From Coptis chinensis (taxonomy: Eukaryota > Streptophyta > Magnoliopsida > Ranunculales > Ranunculaceae), in assembly GCA_015680905.1 (NCBI GenBank), contig CM027385.1:20528501-20592500 (forward strand): 64,000 nt of DNA. The letters run 5' to 3'. This document shows positions 1 through 10,449 of this stretch, piece by piece (within the stretch, counting starts at the first letter, position 1; every line of letters starts with the position of its first letter). The position numbers were made by a program, and so were the translations under genes. The notes below the pieces were generated by a model. That model did not search any database. It saw nothing but the letters and a program-made list of their open reading frames with translations, and was not told the origin of the DNA.

Positions 1-60
1 TTGTGGTTCTATTTGAGTGTTATTTGTGTTTTACTCCATTCGAGGTTTTTGGTTCTTACA
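1..60 (+). repeat. 3' end of the 5' LTR of element T1
   Basis: Ends in ...TTCTTACA immediately before the primer-binding site. Compared with 10390-10449 it has four substitutions in 60 bases, three of them in the first ten. The sample is too short to date the insertion. Confidence 0.9.
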
Positions 61-62
61 TT

Positions 63-77
63 TGGCGCCGTCTGTGG
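63..77 (+). other. tRNA primer-binding site of element T1
   Basis: TGGCGCCGTCTGTGG begins two bases after the LTR end. TGGCGCC... primer sites are typical of plant Tat and Athila elements. The exact tRNA was not determined. Confidence 0.8.
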
Positions 78-98
78 AGACCGAGGAGCAAGAAAGAG

Positions 99-1631
99 AT
101 GGCACCTAAGAAACAGGTAGGGAGACAGAAGAAGAGGGCCGCACAGGAACCAATGCCCGAGGTAGTGGTTGGGGAAGAAGGAGACAGAAGAGAAGAGCAG
201 GAAGCGGAAGCGACGCGGCTCATGAGAGAAGAGATCGGGAGGCTAAGAGAGGAGAATGATGAATTAAGACAAGAAATATAAAGGGAAGAGGAAGAGATGG
301 GTGAAGAGGCAAGCGGGAATTCGGAAGAGAAAGAGAATGAGCCGAATCTTGTGGAAAATCCGGTAACTGGTTTGACAGTTGAGCAGGTGCAAGAAATGAT
401 AAATAACGATAGGGAAGCTAACCGGCAGCATCCGAAAAGTCGTGGGGGAGCAGCTAGTCAGGTGATGGCCGGTCTGAATCGCAACCTATTGGCGGATGGC
501 ATCTGGGCTTCGGAAGTCCCAAAGCGTTTCAACCAGCCTAGATTCGAAAGGTACGATGGAAAAGGAGATCCAGCAGACCACATCCTTCATTTCCGGCAGC
601 AAATGTCACTCTGGCAAGAATCTTGATATGATGGATTGCGGTGTATGATGTTCCCAGCTAGCCTGAAGGGGGGGGGCATTGGACTGGTATTACCGACTAC
701 CAGCTGGGAGTATAATAAGCTTTCAAGAGTTGGAACAGGCATTTATAGATCACTTCATTCATCAGAAGAAGCGGGTGGTGGATATCGCGGCATTATTAAA
801 CGTTCGACAAAGATCCGTGGAGTTAGTAAGGGAATACCTGTGTCGGTTCAAAGCTGAGACATTGAAGGTCGAAAATCTGGATGAAAGAACCGCCGTGATT
901 GCATTTGAAAGGGGGCTGCGACCAGGGACAGGAGTACACCAGTGGCGAAGAATGAGATTGCAACCTTGCATGAACTGTATCCGCGGGTAGAGAAACATAT
1001 CCGATATGAGGAGAGTATGCAGAAAGAGTCCAAGAGATCCAGGAAGGCGGTGCTATCCTTGGAAAAAGACAGGGAGCCAAGGAAGGTGGGTGCGACCTAG
1101 AAAGAAAGGGGAGGATACCGAGGATACGTACCACGGGCAGAAAGAGGCCGAGACGGGATTAGAAAGGAGAATAGAGAGAGAAAACCTTACCGTGAAGTGG
1201 AAGTTACACCGCTGAATAGATCCTTGAGCGAGATATTACCGTTGATAAAGAACATGCAAGGATATGAGGGGCCGCGGAACACACCCGGAGAATTACCTAA
1301 TAAACCTTTCTGCGCCTATCATCAGATACGCAATCATGAGACCAACGACTGCTACGCACTAAAGTGGATGGTTCAATGTTTGGTGGAAAAAGGAAGGATG
1401 AGAGAGTTTATAAGGGGGGGACAGAACGAGGAGGTTATACCACGACAAGATTGTATCTTAGGAACTATTAACGTGATCTTCAGTGGAGAAGTATTAAGCC
1501 ATAATGCTCATAGAGACAGAGTGCGAAGAACTGCGAGCATCCAACAGGTTAATGAAGGGACTGATAGATCGCAAGTGAGAGTGGGGAAAGCGGAGGACCG
1601 GGATAGGATCGTCTTTAGCAACGCGGATTAG
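99..1631 (+). pseudogene. Broken gag (capsid/nucleocapsid) of element T1
   Basis: Gag forms the virus-like particle and binds element RNA. The first ATG after the primer site is at 99 and opens a lysine-rich, then glutamate-rich N-terminus with coiled-coil character. The capsid core (retrotransposon gag domain, around FQELEQAFIDHF) lies at about 700-930. The Tat-type zinc-binding stretch CAYHQIRNHETNDCYALK lies at about 1312-1370. In-frame stops sit at 279 and 624. A nine-G run at 668-676 marks a frameshift into the capsid core, another shift near 940 returns to the first frame, and a further stop follows near 1098. A TAG at 1629-1631 separates gag from protease in the same frame, so the ancestor probably had one continuous gag-pol reading frame. 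Confidence 0.85.
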
Positions 1632-2120
1632 CGGTCGGTGGATTCTCCTCATGAAGACGCATTGGTCATCACGGTGGCAATGTGCAATTATATGGTGAAA
1701 AAGGTATTGGTAGATTGCGGCAGTGCAATGGACTTGTTGTTTAAAGGGGCGTTGAAGAAATGGGGATTGATCATAGGCAGTTGAGGCCGCCGCGGACTAA
1801 CTTATATGGATTCAATGGGAGCATGATTGAGCCTATGGGAGAGCTCTTATTACCAGTAACCACAGGTCTAGTGACTGTGCTTGCGCGGTTCATGGTGGTG
1901 GACTCTTCTTCCCAGTACAATGCAATTCTAGGGAGGCGATAGATTCATGAGATGAAGGGCGTCCCATCAACTTACTACCAAGTAATACGGTTTTCCGCTC
2001 CCACTGGTATGTATGAAGTTCGCGGAGACCAAGTGACGGTGAAGAACAGCCATAGGGGTACAGTTAAATGGTTGATCCGAGGGCCAGATGAGGAGAACTT
2101 AAATCCGAGGAAGAGGCAGG
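1632..2120 (+). pseudogene. Retropepsin-type aspartic protease remnant of element T1
   Basis: The protease cleaves the gag-pol polyprotein. The Asp motif reads LVDCGSAMDLLF at about 1707-1742, where active copies usually have VD-GS/TS. The conserved C-terminal flap and strand region (LYGFNGS, LPVTTG, FMVVDSSSQYNAILGR) is at about 1800-1937 in a different frame, with the shift near 1758. A TAG at 1940-1942 falls where the family usually has Trp (GRxWIH), consistent with TGG to TAG. The downstream IHEMKGVPSTYYQVIRF stretch confirms that the frame continues toward RT. Confidence 0.8.
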
Positions 2121-2143
2121 CATAACAATTACAGTGCACCTCG

Positions 2144-3930
2144 GTGGAGGAGAACGGGGAGATGGCGACAGGTCCAAAGACGCTGGACGAGATTGAAGTG
2201 GTGAGTATTGGAAGGGAGGAAGAGAGGTTTACCGCGATAGAGTCTAGCTTGCTGGACGAATGGAAGAAAAAGTTAATTCAGTTCCTATCAGAAAACCAAG
2301 ACGTATTTGCATGGACCATTGAGGAGGTTACGGGGTTAGACCCGGAGTTCGCCTATCATCGGTTACACATGAGAGAGGAGGCTAAGCTGGTAAGGCAAAA
2401 GATGCGGAGTATTAGACCGAAGTATGCAACGGGCATTCGCGAGGAAGTCGCGCGGTTGAAAGGAGCCAGAATAATTTGAGAAGTGGAGTTCATGGATTGG
2501 TTGTCCAATGTGGTGGCGGTACCAAAAAAGAATGGCAAGGTACGAATGTGCGTTGATTTCACAGATGTGAATGTCGAGTGCCCGAAAGACAACTACCCCA
2601 TGCCGCGGGTGGATGAGTTAGTGGATAGGACAGTAGGATTCAAAATATTTTCATTCATGGATGCGTCAATGGGGTACAATCAGGTCGCAATGTACGAGCC
2701 AGATCAGGAGAAAACATCATTTGTGGTAGAAGGTGGCACATATTGCTACACGAGGATGCCTTTCGGGTTGAAAAATGCCGGAGCCACGTTTCAACGGTTG
2801 GAAGAGAAAATGTTCGAAAGCAAGATCAGGAAAGGGATGGAAATTTACATAGACGACATGGTGGAAAAGAGCATGTCGGAGGAGGAACATTTAGAAGGAT
2901 TGAAGGAAATGTTCGGAATCTTGCGGAAATAAAATCTGAAGTTGAATCCAGAGAAATGCACGTTCGGGGTGACCACAGGGAAGTTCTTGGGCTACATTAT
3001 TACTCATAGGGGAATATAAGCTAATCCAAAACAGATAAGAGCGTTGGTGGAGATGTCGTCGCCACAGAATGTCACAGAGGTGCAACGTCTCGCTGGGAGA
3101 GTCGCGGCATTAAATAGATTCATTTCCAAGTCGTCAGACAAATATAGACCGTTGTATCAGTTGTTGAGAAGTACCCCGGACTTCGTGTGGACGCCAGAAT
3201 GTGAGGAAGCGTTTCAAGAGCTGAAGAGGTATTTGGGCAAGGCTCCGTTGCTGTCGCGGCCGGAGCAGGGGGCGAAGTTGTACCTGTATCTAGGGGCCAC
3301 CGAGTATGCGATTAGTTCCGTTCTTGTCAGGCTAGCGGATAGAGTGGAGAGGGCGGTGTATTTCCAAAGCAAGACACTATTGGATGCCGAGACCCGGTAT
3401 AGCAGAATGGAGAAGTATGCCCTTGCCTTGATCTTTTCCACCATGAAGCTGAAACCGTACTTTGAGTCACACTCTATAGTGGTGGTGACTAACCTGCTGC
3501 TTAAACAAGCATTAAGGACTGAGAAGTTGGGCCGAATGTTGAAATGGGCAGTGATGCTTAGTTCTTACGAGATACAATATCAGATAAGAACAGCGGAGAA
3601 AGCGCAGGCCGTCACGGAGTTCTTGGCAGAATTCCCAACAGAGGACCCGACATGGGGAGAGGAGATGGTCATGGAATCAGAAAAGGACGTGGTGCCCGAT
3701 CAACTAGACCCTTGGGATAAATGGAATGGGTGGGGAGTGTTTGCGGATGGGTCGGCCACGGACGCATGCAGCGGCATAGGAGTGTTGTTGGTTACTCCTG
3801 ATAATAACAAGATAGAGTTGACCATGAAACTAGGATTCACGGCATCTAGTAATGAAGCAAAGTACGAGGCTGTTATAGCAGGACTAAGAATGGTGGAAGA
3901 CTTGGGAGTGAAAGACTTGATCATGTACTC
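2144..3930 (+). pseudogene. Reverse transcriptase, RNase H and truncated archaeal-type RNase H of element T1
   Basis: RT copies element RNA and RNase H degrades it. The RT fingers and palm are readable: VRMCVDFTDVN (about 2540), FSFMDASMGYNQ, RMPFGLKNAGATFQR (about 2752) and the catalytic motif YIDDM at about 2847. RNase H begins near 3250 (LSRPEQGAKLYLYL, then TNLLLKQAL). A second RNase H starts at about 3730 with WGVFADGSATD and keeps the SSNEAKYEAVIAGL acidic region, but stops short of its last catalytic Asp at an internal deletion near 3930. In-frame stops occur at 2477 (TGA where CGA Arg is expected), 2930 and 3017. The parts from 2144 on share one frame, so only a few changes separate this from an open frame, apart from the deletion. 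Confidence 0.9.
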
Positions 3931-4975
3931 AGAAGTACTGGCAGAATTGCACGAAGGGGACTGTGGGAGTCACTCCGCAGGGAGGACTACGGCACATCGG
4001 TTAATGACGTAAGGTTATTTCTGGCCTCATATGAAACGGGATGTAGTAGAATTTGCTAAGAGGTGTGACAAGTGTCAGAGATTTGCACAACAAATATTTG
4101 CATCTACGGAGCCCCTGCACAATGTCTCCAGCCCTTGGCCCTTTGCCATGTGGGCATTGGATATCGTAGGGCCATTACCCATGGCTAGTGGCAAAAGAAG
4201 ATATATGTTGGCAGCCACGGACTACTTCACTAAATGGATAGAAGTCGTCCCGTTACAGCAGATAAAGGAGGCTCAAGTGATTAAGTTTTTATGGGAAAAC
4301 ATCATATGTCGGTTCGAGCTGCCGTATGCCATCATTGCAGACAATGGGACACAGTTCACAGGAGCTAAGGTGGCAGCTTTCCTCGAAACCTACAAGGTGA
4401 AGCAAGGGTTTTCGGCCCCTTACAACCCAGAAGGCAACGGGCAGGCTGAATCTTCCAACAAGACAATACTAAACAATCTGAAAAGGAAACTGGAAGATAG
4501 GAAGGGCGCATGGGCCGACGAGTTGAATCATGTTCTTTGGGCTTATAGAACCACTCCGCGGACCACGACCAAAGAGACCCCGTTCGCCTTAGCATACGGC
4601 GTGGAGGTCGTGATTCCCTCAAAACTGGTGGCGACTACCAGGAAAGCCAAGGCTGTGGAGGAAGGATCGAATTGGCACATTTTGGCCGAAGATTTGAATT
4701 TGGCAGAAGAGAGAAAAGATTCAGCCCGCATCCGTTTGGAAGAGTATCATAGGAGGTTACAGAGGCAATACAAGTAGGTCAGGCCGCGGAAGTTTAAGGT
4801 AGAGGAATTGGTGCTCTGCCGGGTGACGCCAAGCACGAAGGAAGAAAAGGACGAGAAACTAGGCCCAAACTGGGAAGGGCCATACACCGTGATGGGGGAA
4901 GGGGTCAGGAACCTATAAGCTTCGAACAATGGAAGGAAAGCTAATAGAGAGGCCTTGGAACGTAAGAATGTTAAA
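3931..4975 (+). pseudogene. Integrase of element T1, N-terminus fused to RNase H by deletion
   Basis: Integrase inserts the cDNA into the host genome. The HHCC zinc finger is readable across 3950-4080 (HEGDCGSHSAGR ... CDKCQRFA), interrupted by TAA at 4010 where a Gln codon is expected. The D,D,E catalytic core is present: Asp in WALDIVGP, Asp in IIADNGTQF, and Glu in GNGQAESSNK at about 4445. Stop TAG at 4775 precedes the C-terminal GPNWEGPYTV region. A frameshift near 4905 moves the last part (GTYKLRTMEGKLIERPWN) to another frame. The upstream joint to the second RNase H is in frame, so the deletion itself added no shift. Confidence 0.9.
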
Positions 4976-5138
4976 AAAAAAAATTTAAGTGACGGTACTA
5001 AAGTTTCAGAGCAATGTAAGGAAGTCCAGAGCAGAGGACTAGAGCTGTATGTAAATGAATAAAACCGCAGTACTTTTGTGAATGAAAATGCGTTTCTTAT
5101 GTGTAGTGTTTAAAGAAGAATATAAGCTGTGAATCTGA

Positions 5139-6830
5139 GATGCAAGAGATACATGGGGCAAGGAGAGTGGCCCCAATAGGCTTAAGAGCCTGATCGAGCC
5201 CGCGGAGTGGGATGAGCCCTCCGCGGAACCTAGATGCAAGAGAAATGTGGGGCAAAGAGAGTGGCCCCAAAGCCTGGTCGAGTCCGCGGAGTGGGATGAG
5301 CCCTCCACGGATCTGAGATACGAGAGATACATAGGGCAAGGAGAGTGGCCCCAACAGGCTTGAGAGCCTGATCGAGCCTGCGGAGTGGGATGAGCCCTCC
5401 ATGGAACCTAGATGCAAGAGAAAGGTAGGGCAAAGAGAGTGGCCCTAAAGACAGAGTGGCCCTCCACGGATCCGAAAGAGATACATGGGGCAAGAGAGTG
5501 GCCCCAACAGGCTTGAGGCAATCGAGCCCACGGAGTGGGATGAGCCCTCCACGGATCTGAGATACGAGAGATACATAGGGCAAGGAGAGTGGCCCCAACA
5601 GGCTTGAGAGCCTGATCGAGCCTGCGGAGTGGGATGAGCCCTCCGTGGAACCTAGATGCAAGAGAAAGGTAGGGCAAAGAGAGTGGCCCTAAAGCCTAGT
5701 ACAGACCGCGGAGTGGGATGAGCCCTCCACGGATCCGAGATGCGAGAGATACATGGGGCAAAGAGAGTGGCCCCAACAGGCTTGAGAGCCTGATCGAGCC
5801 CACGGAGTGGGATGAGCCCTCTGCGGAAGATAGATGCATGAGAAAGGTAGGGCAAGGAGAGTGGCCCCAAAGCCTGGTCGAGACCACGGAGCGGGGTGAG
5901 CCCTCCACGGACCCGTGATGCGAGAGATACATGGGGCAAGGAGAATGGCCCAAACATGCTTGAGAGCCTGATCGAGCCCGTGGAGTGGGATGATCCCTCC
6001 GCGGAACATAGATGCATGAGAAAGGTAGGTCAAGGAGAGTGGCCCTAAAGCCTAGTCGAGACCACAGAGCGGGGTGAGCCCCCCATGGACCCGAGATGCG
6101 AGAGATACATGGGGCAAGGAGAGTGGCCCCAATGGGCTTGAGAGCCTGATCGAGCCCACGGAGTGGGATGAGCCCTCCATAGAACATAGATGCATGAGAA
6201 AGGTAGGGTAAGGAGAGTGGCCCCAAAGCCTGGTTGAGACCACGGAGCGGGGTGAGCCCTCCACGGACCCGAGATGCGAGAGATACATGGGGCAAGGAGA
6301 ATGGCCCAAACATGCTTGAGAGCCTGATCGAGCCCGCGGAGTGGGATGAGCCCTCCGCGGAACATAGATGCATGAGAAAGGTAGGGCAAGGAGAGTGGCC
6401 CTAAAGCCTAGTCGAGACCACAGAGCGGGGTGAGCCCCCCATGGACCCGAGATGCGAGAGATACATGGGGCAAGGAGAGTGGCCCCAATAGGCTTGAGAG
6501 CCTGATCGAGCCCGCGGAGTGGGATGAGCCCTCCATGGAACATAGATGCATGAGAAAGGTAGGGCAAGGAGAGTGGCCCCAAAGCCTGGTCGAGACCACG
6601 GATTTGGGTGAGCCCTCCACGGACCCGAGATGCGAGAGATACATGGGGCAAAGAGAGTGGCCCCAATGGCTTCAAGAGCCTGATCGAGCCCACGGAGTGG
6701 GATGAGCCCTCCGCAAATCAGAGATGCAAGAGATAGGTGGGTCAAAGAGAGTTGCCCCAAGGCCTGGTCGAGCCCGCAGAGTGGGATGAGCCCTCCACGG
6801 ACCAGAGATGCAAGGGATACATAGCATACT
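5139..6830 (+). repeat. 178-bp tandem array between integrase and the antisense gene of element T1
   Basis: The string GATGCGAGAGATACATGGGG or a close variant recurs at 5139, 5317, 5561, 5739, 5917, 6095, 6273, 6451 and 6629. Spacing is exactly 178 bp except for one 244-bp interval at 5317-5561. Each unit is a dimer of diverged 94- and 84-bp halves, for example GATGCATGAG at 6189, 94 bp after 6095. The last half-units start at 6723 and 6807. Tandem repeats downstream of integrase are a known feature of Tat/Ogre elements and have seeded satellites in some plants. Long ORFs across the array arise because the GC-rich units have few stops. The period is not divisible by three, so they cycle through all frames and are not genes. 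Confidence 0.95.
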
Positions 6831-7135
6831 AAAGAGGGAATAGCATAGCATAAGGAGAGATTTGCATAAGGAGAGAGATGTCGTACAAGCGGATAGATAG
6901 AACCAAAAGATAAAGAGGGAACAACATAGCATACTAAATCAAATATCATACTAAGGGAAATAAGGGAAGTAGGAAAAGTATGGCAAATAATAGACATATA
7001 AAATGTAGCTACACTGCAAAATATGCGGATAGGGGCAAACCCAGGTCGCAAGCTAATGACAAATATTTGATACAAAGAGAGAACTAGGGCATTCCCTAGG
7101 TGGATGAATCAGCTAGGTTTTCGGTAGCAATAACT

Positions 7136-9392
7136 TCAGCGTTGGCAACGGGGGACTCCTGAATGACTGCGGCTGGAAGGGTCATCACCCATCACAAGGT
7201 TCTTGGGTACGCCAGAAGGGTCTGCGGCTTTTGTAGGATCACTGGCGACTTCAGTGGGTTCAGTTACCAGATCGGCGGGTATCTTTGGGAGAAGGCGGCC
7301 TTCCTGGGTGAGCCGGGCGAGTTCCTCTTGGACTTTCCGTGCCACTCTCTTCTCCGCCAGAGCCTTGAAATGGTCACGGAGAGCCGTCATATCTTATTGG
7401 TGCTGCTCCATCATCTTGGCGGTGTCATCCTTATGGGCCTGACTGAGGGCATCCATGGTTTTCTCATGTTGTTGGGTGAGGGCGTCCAAATTGAGCTGGT
7501 GGTGGTGGAGGAGCTTTTCCCTTTGACAGCGCAAGCGATCGTTGACGGAGTCCATGTACAGTTGATGGGAGTATTCTGCCGACTTAAGTTCATCCTGAGC
7601 CTAGACTTTGGCCAAGTTGGTAGTAGCCAGATCTGCCTGAAGTCCGGCGTAGGCCGCTCGCAAACTAGTGGGGCCGTTGAGCTCCTGTTCCAGGGCGGTC
7701 ACCGTGTTCTTGGCACGGAGAAGGTCGCAGATCATGAAGGAGATGTCCAGGCTCACCTGAGTCATAAAAAGAGAGGGATTAAAAAAAAAAAAAGAGAGAG
7801 AGAGTTAGGGAGAGGAAGTTATACCCTTTCCCAGTTTGTGTATAGCGGGTGCGATGTTGGTCAAATGTACCTCCATCAGCATAGGCAATGTCCTTAGGCA
7901 GATGAGCATTATAGAACAAGGAGGAGGCCACAGCGGCATTGTCCAAAGCGAAGTCCGCCGTATTTACTTTACGGTTGCGCACATTGAAAACAGGATAGAA
8001 GTCCTCAACAGACGTAAGAGTGGATGTCGGGCGGAAGCCGAAATTTGTTCCTTGCCAAAGCGGCGAAAAAGTGGAGAGGAGTCAGCTGGATGAGAGGGTG
8101 CAGAAGTAGGGGCTTAACCATCAGGCACGGAGCTCTGATGAATTGTAGAGACAGGCCCCTCAGAGGTGGACGTTTGTGGCCTCTTAGCGGGCAGTTGATC
8201 AGCGGGCTCATGCATGTCGGCGGGGGGAATTTCCATCATGTAATCATCGGAGTCGCTATCAAACAATTTCTACTTGTGGACGTCCATGTCTGCAGGAGGT
8301 GAGGGGTGAGAGGTGAACTGATCGTCCCAGTGGGAGATAGAGCGGTAGGAAGGGACGTCGCTGGGAGTGGAGGAAGGGTGGAGATCTTGAGGTTCACGGG
8401 AGGCGGAAGAGTGTGGGGAAGTTCGAGGAGGGGGGCGGTGAGAGCTATGGGAACGAGATCTATTCTTGGAAGGAGGAGACACGCGGGGCTTTCACTCCTT
8501 GGGAGGGGGAGGACGAAAAAAAGGACATGTTAAGCTGCGGAAGGTGTTAAGAGCGGGGATGGGCAGTAAAGGAGTAGCGGTAATGGGATGAATATCTAAG
8601 AAGTCAGCCTGGGCAAAGATAGGACAGGAGATGTTGTCATAAATCCTGGATTTAGAATCGGGCCGCCAACCTGTAAATAAGAACAAAGGTGAGTTAATAG
8701 ATCAAAGGGAAAATATTTCAAAAAACGGGGAAAGAACTACAATACTCACCGCGAAGTCGGAAGGCGAGGTGGTTAAGAGTCAGGGTGGAGGGAATGTCCG
8801 CGAATAGAAAGTTGTCTGATACATAGAGCGGATAGTGATGCCAAACTTTATCGGAAGTGGTGAGCTTAAGGAGAAAAGATTGCTTTTTAGGACGAACGCA
8901 GAAGGACTGGTATCCTATGTTGACATCCTTGGTGCTGGTTTTGAGATAGTATTGGGAGTAGATGTCGCGGCTAGTGATCTTGGGTTCCCAGGTCCTGTTA
9001 TAAGAATTCGCGGCATACATTATCTGCCAGAAATTTCCTATACCTTGGCAAGGGGGAATGTTGAAGTGGTTGCAAACTTCAACATCCAGCAAAGTAAGGG
9101 GAAGCCGCAGACCGGCAACCATTTGACCTACAGTGATAACAAGAGAGCCCGGTCTGTGGGGAACAAAATGGGGATAGTGGATGACAGAGGACACGTGTTC
9201 CAATATAACGTCGGCTGGAACACCGTAGGCTGCTCTAATGGCGTCTAAATTAGGTCTACGAGATCTAGGGGGGCGGCAGTAAGGTAGTGAGGCAACCGAA
9301 GGTGGAGGGTACCGCTGTGTAAACAGGAGGAAGGGGAGAAGATACCCCCCCGAACAGGAAGAAGACAAGTCACCAGATTTGCGGTTCGACAT
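7136..9392 (-). pseudogene. Spliced antisense accessory gene of the Tat element (function unknown)
   Basis: The ATG at 9392 opens a 214-codon first exon. Its compact domain (GVPADVILEHVSSVIHYP, GQMVAGLRLPLT, ITSRDIYSQYYL) resembles antisense ORFs known in Tat elements such as Grande and Retand. Exon 1 ends at 8750 with donor GTGAGT. A 79-bp intron (8671-8749) ends in TTATTTACAG, and joining restores the frame into GWRPDSKSRIYDN. A Ser/Pro-rich linker follows, then VRNRKVNTADFALDNA at about 7930. A second in-phase intron (7752-7824) leads to a coiled coil about 200 residues long (LRAKNTVTALEQELNGP ... ALRDHFKALAEKRVARKVQ). Lesions are TGA at 8492, TAG at 8270, a stop near 8110, a frameshift near 8040, TAG near 7600 and TAA near 7393. 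Several fit Gln codons changed by C to T. The true C-terminus is uncertain: the current frame ends at 7136, and an alternative frame ends near 7110. Confidence 0.75.
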
Positions 9393-9705
9393 CGAAAGGC
9401 AGATGAGCAGACTCTAGGAATCGAATTATTTCAAAATGAGAAAAGGAAAGACAGTTTAAATAAAAGAGAGAAGGCCAAGAAAACGTACCGATCAATGGTA
9501 AAAGGGAGTGGGTGAGGTCATGAGAGATAGCCAGAGATTAAGGAAGGTACTGGAGAGACCACCACAGGGAAACACATGCACGCCAGTGAAGGTTCGGAGG
9601 AGGAGAAAAATGGGGAGTTTGAGAAAAGAGAGTGAAGGAGAAGAGACAAGGGAAAAGAAAGTGAGGGAAGAAGAAGAAGGACTGGGGTGGATTTAAATAG
9701 GCTGG
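9393..9705 (-). promoter_or_regulatory. Candidate promoter and leader of the antisense gene
   Basis: On the minus strand a TATA-like CTATTTAAAT lies at 9691-9700, about 300 bases upstream of the ATG at 9392. The intervening leader is strongly pyrimidine-rich, like many plant 5' UTRs. It contains a possible intron with donor GTACGT near 9485 and acceptor ATTCCTAG near 9415. This is inference from sequence only. Confidence 0.45.
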
Positions 9706-9924
9706 GGGTCAAAAGGTAATTTCGAGTGGCGAGGAAAACGAAGCATCAGCTGGGGCTTCAGCCAAAGGACGACACGTGGGCACACAGGAAACCATGGGCC
9801 ACCAGAAAAAATGCGCGTGATGAGTGCCTTTCACATCACACGCTTCCCAAAATGGACAAATATTAGCTGGAGAGGAGATAAAACGGTGGAAGTTCTCGAC
9901 CTCGGACCAATCATATGGCCGCGA

Positions 9925-9941
9925 AGTCGAGAAGGGGCATT
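9925..9941 (+). other. Polypurine tract of element T1
   Basis: AGTCGAGAAGGGGCA lies directly before the TG that starts the 3' LTR, the expected plus-strand priming site. Confidence 0.65.
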
Positions 9942-10449
9942 TGTAGTGGCCCATTATATAACGCGGGACTGGGTCAAAGACAAAGGGGGGAGGTAGTGAA
10001 ACAAGGTAGGCTGGGGAGTATGGAATCATGTCCGTAAAACCCTAGAGAGAGGAGGTGGCACGGGTACGGCTGTAAGATGGGCCGAGGGATAGAAGGAAGA
10101 GGGACGGTCTGGATGGGGGCGTTTCAATGGAGGAGCGAAGACCAAGTCAGCGAGACAAGGGAGGGAAGCAGTTAAATACGGTACCCCAAGGACAGACGTG
10201 GCCGAGGTACGGCTAAGAAGAGAGTCGTCAGATGAAGGGATAGATGGACGGTCCAGAAAAAGAGGGGAGGGGTATAAAAAGAAGAGAAGGAAGACAAGAG
10301 AGGATGCCGCAGAGAAAGAGGAAAAAGTGGAGAGGAAAAGGAAAAAGAGAGAAAAATATAGAAGAGAAAGAGAGAACAGAACCAAGATTTCATGGATCTA
10401 TTTGAGTGTTAGTTGTGTTTTACTCCATTCGAGGTTTTTGGTTCTTACA
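9942..10449 (+). repeat. 3' LTR of element T1 (508 bp)
   Basis: Begins TGTAGTGGCCCATT after a polypurine tract and ends TTCTTACA, matching the 5' LTR end at position 60. A TATA box (GGTATAAAAA) is at 10271-10280, followed by a purine-rich transcribed part. The start is set by the TG after the purine tract, because the 5' LTR start is outside the window. Confidence 0.85.
10273..10279 (+). promoter_or_regulatory. LTR TATA box of element T1
   Basis: TATAAAA within a GA-rich segment, about 170 bp before the LTR end. The equivalent in the 5' LTR would drive gag-pol transcription. Confidence 0.7.

Larger units (their letters stand above)
1..10449 (+). mobile_element. Ty3/gypsy LTR retrotransposon, Tat lineage (element T1), 5' end outside window
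   Basis: The first 60 bases match the last 60 bases before 10449 with four mismatches, so they are the two LTR ends. A TGGCGCC primer site follows the first. Between them lie gag, protease, RT, RNase H, a second archaeal-type RNase H and integrase in gypsy order. The second RNase H, the gag zinc-finger style and an antisense gene downstream of integrase are known traits of Tat-lineage elements (Retand, Grande, Ogre relatives). Multiple stops, frameshifts and an internal deletion make this copy non-autonomous. About 450 bp of the 5' LTR lies left of the window. The five bases after the 3' LTR, GTTTC, should be the target duplication, but the other copy is not visible. Confidence 0.93.

Noticed and set aside
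5139..6830. CRISPR-like array
   Set aside because: Units are tandem without unique spacers and the sequence is a plant retrotransposon. CRISPR is not expected.
5097..7075. Long overlapping minus-strand ORFs of up to 225 codons over the tandem array
   Set aside because: They arise from few stops in GC-rich 178-bp units. The period is not a multiple of three, so every frame is visited, and the predicted peptide only repeats the unit.
8835..9248. 137-codon plus-strand ORF opposite exon 1 of the antisense gene
   Set aside because: Shadow of the conserved minus-strand frame, which has the family motifs and splice sites.
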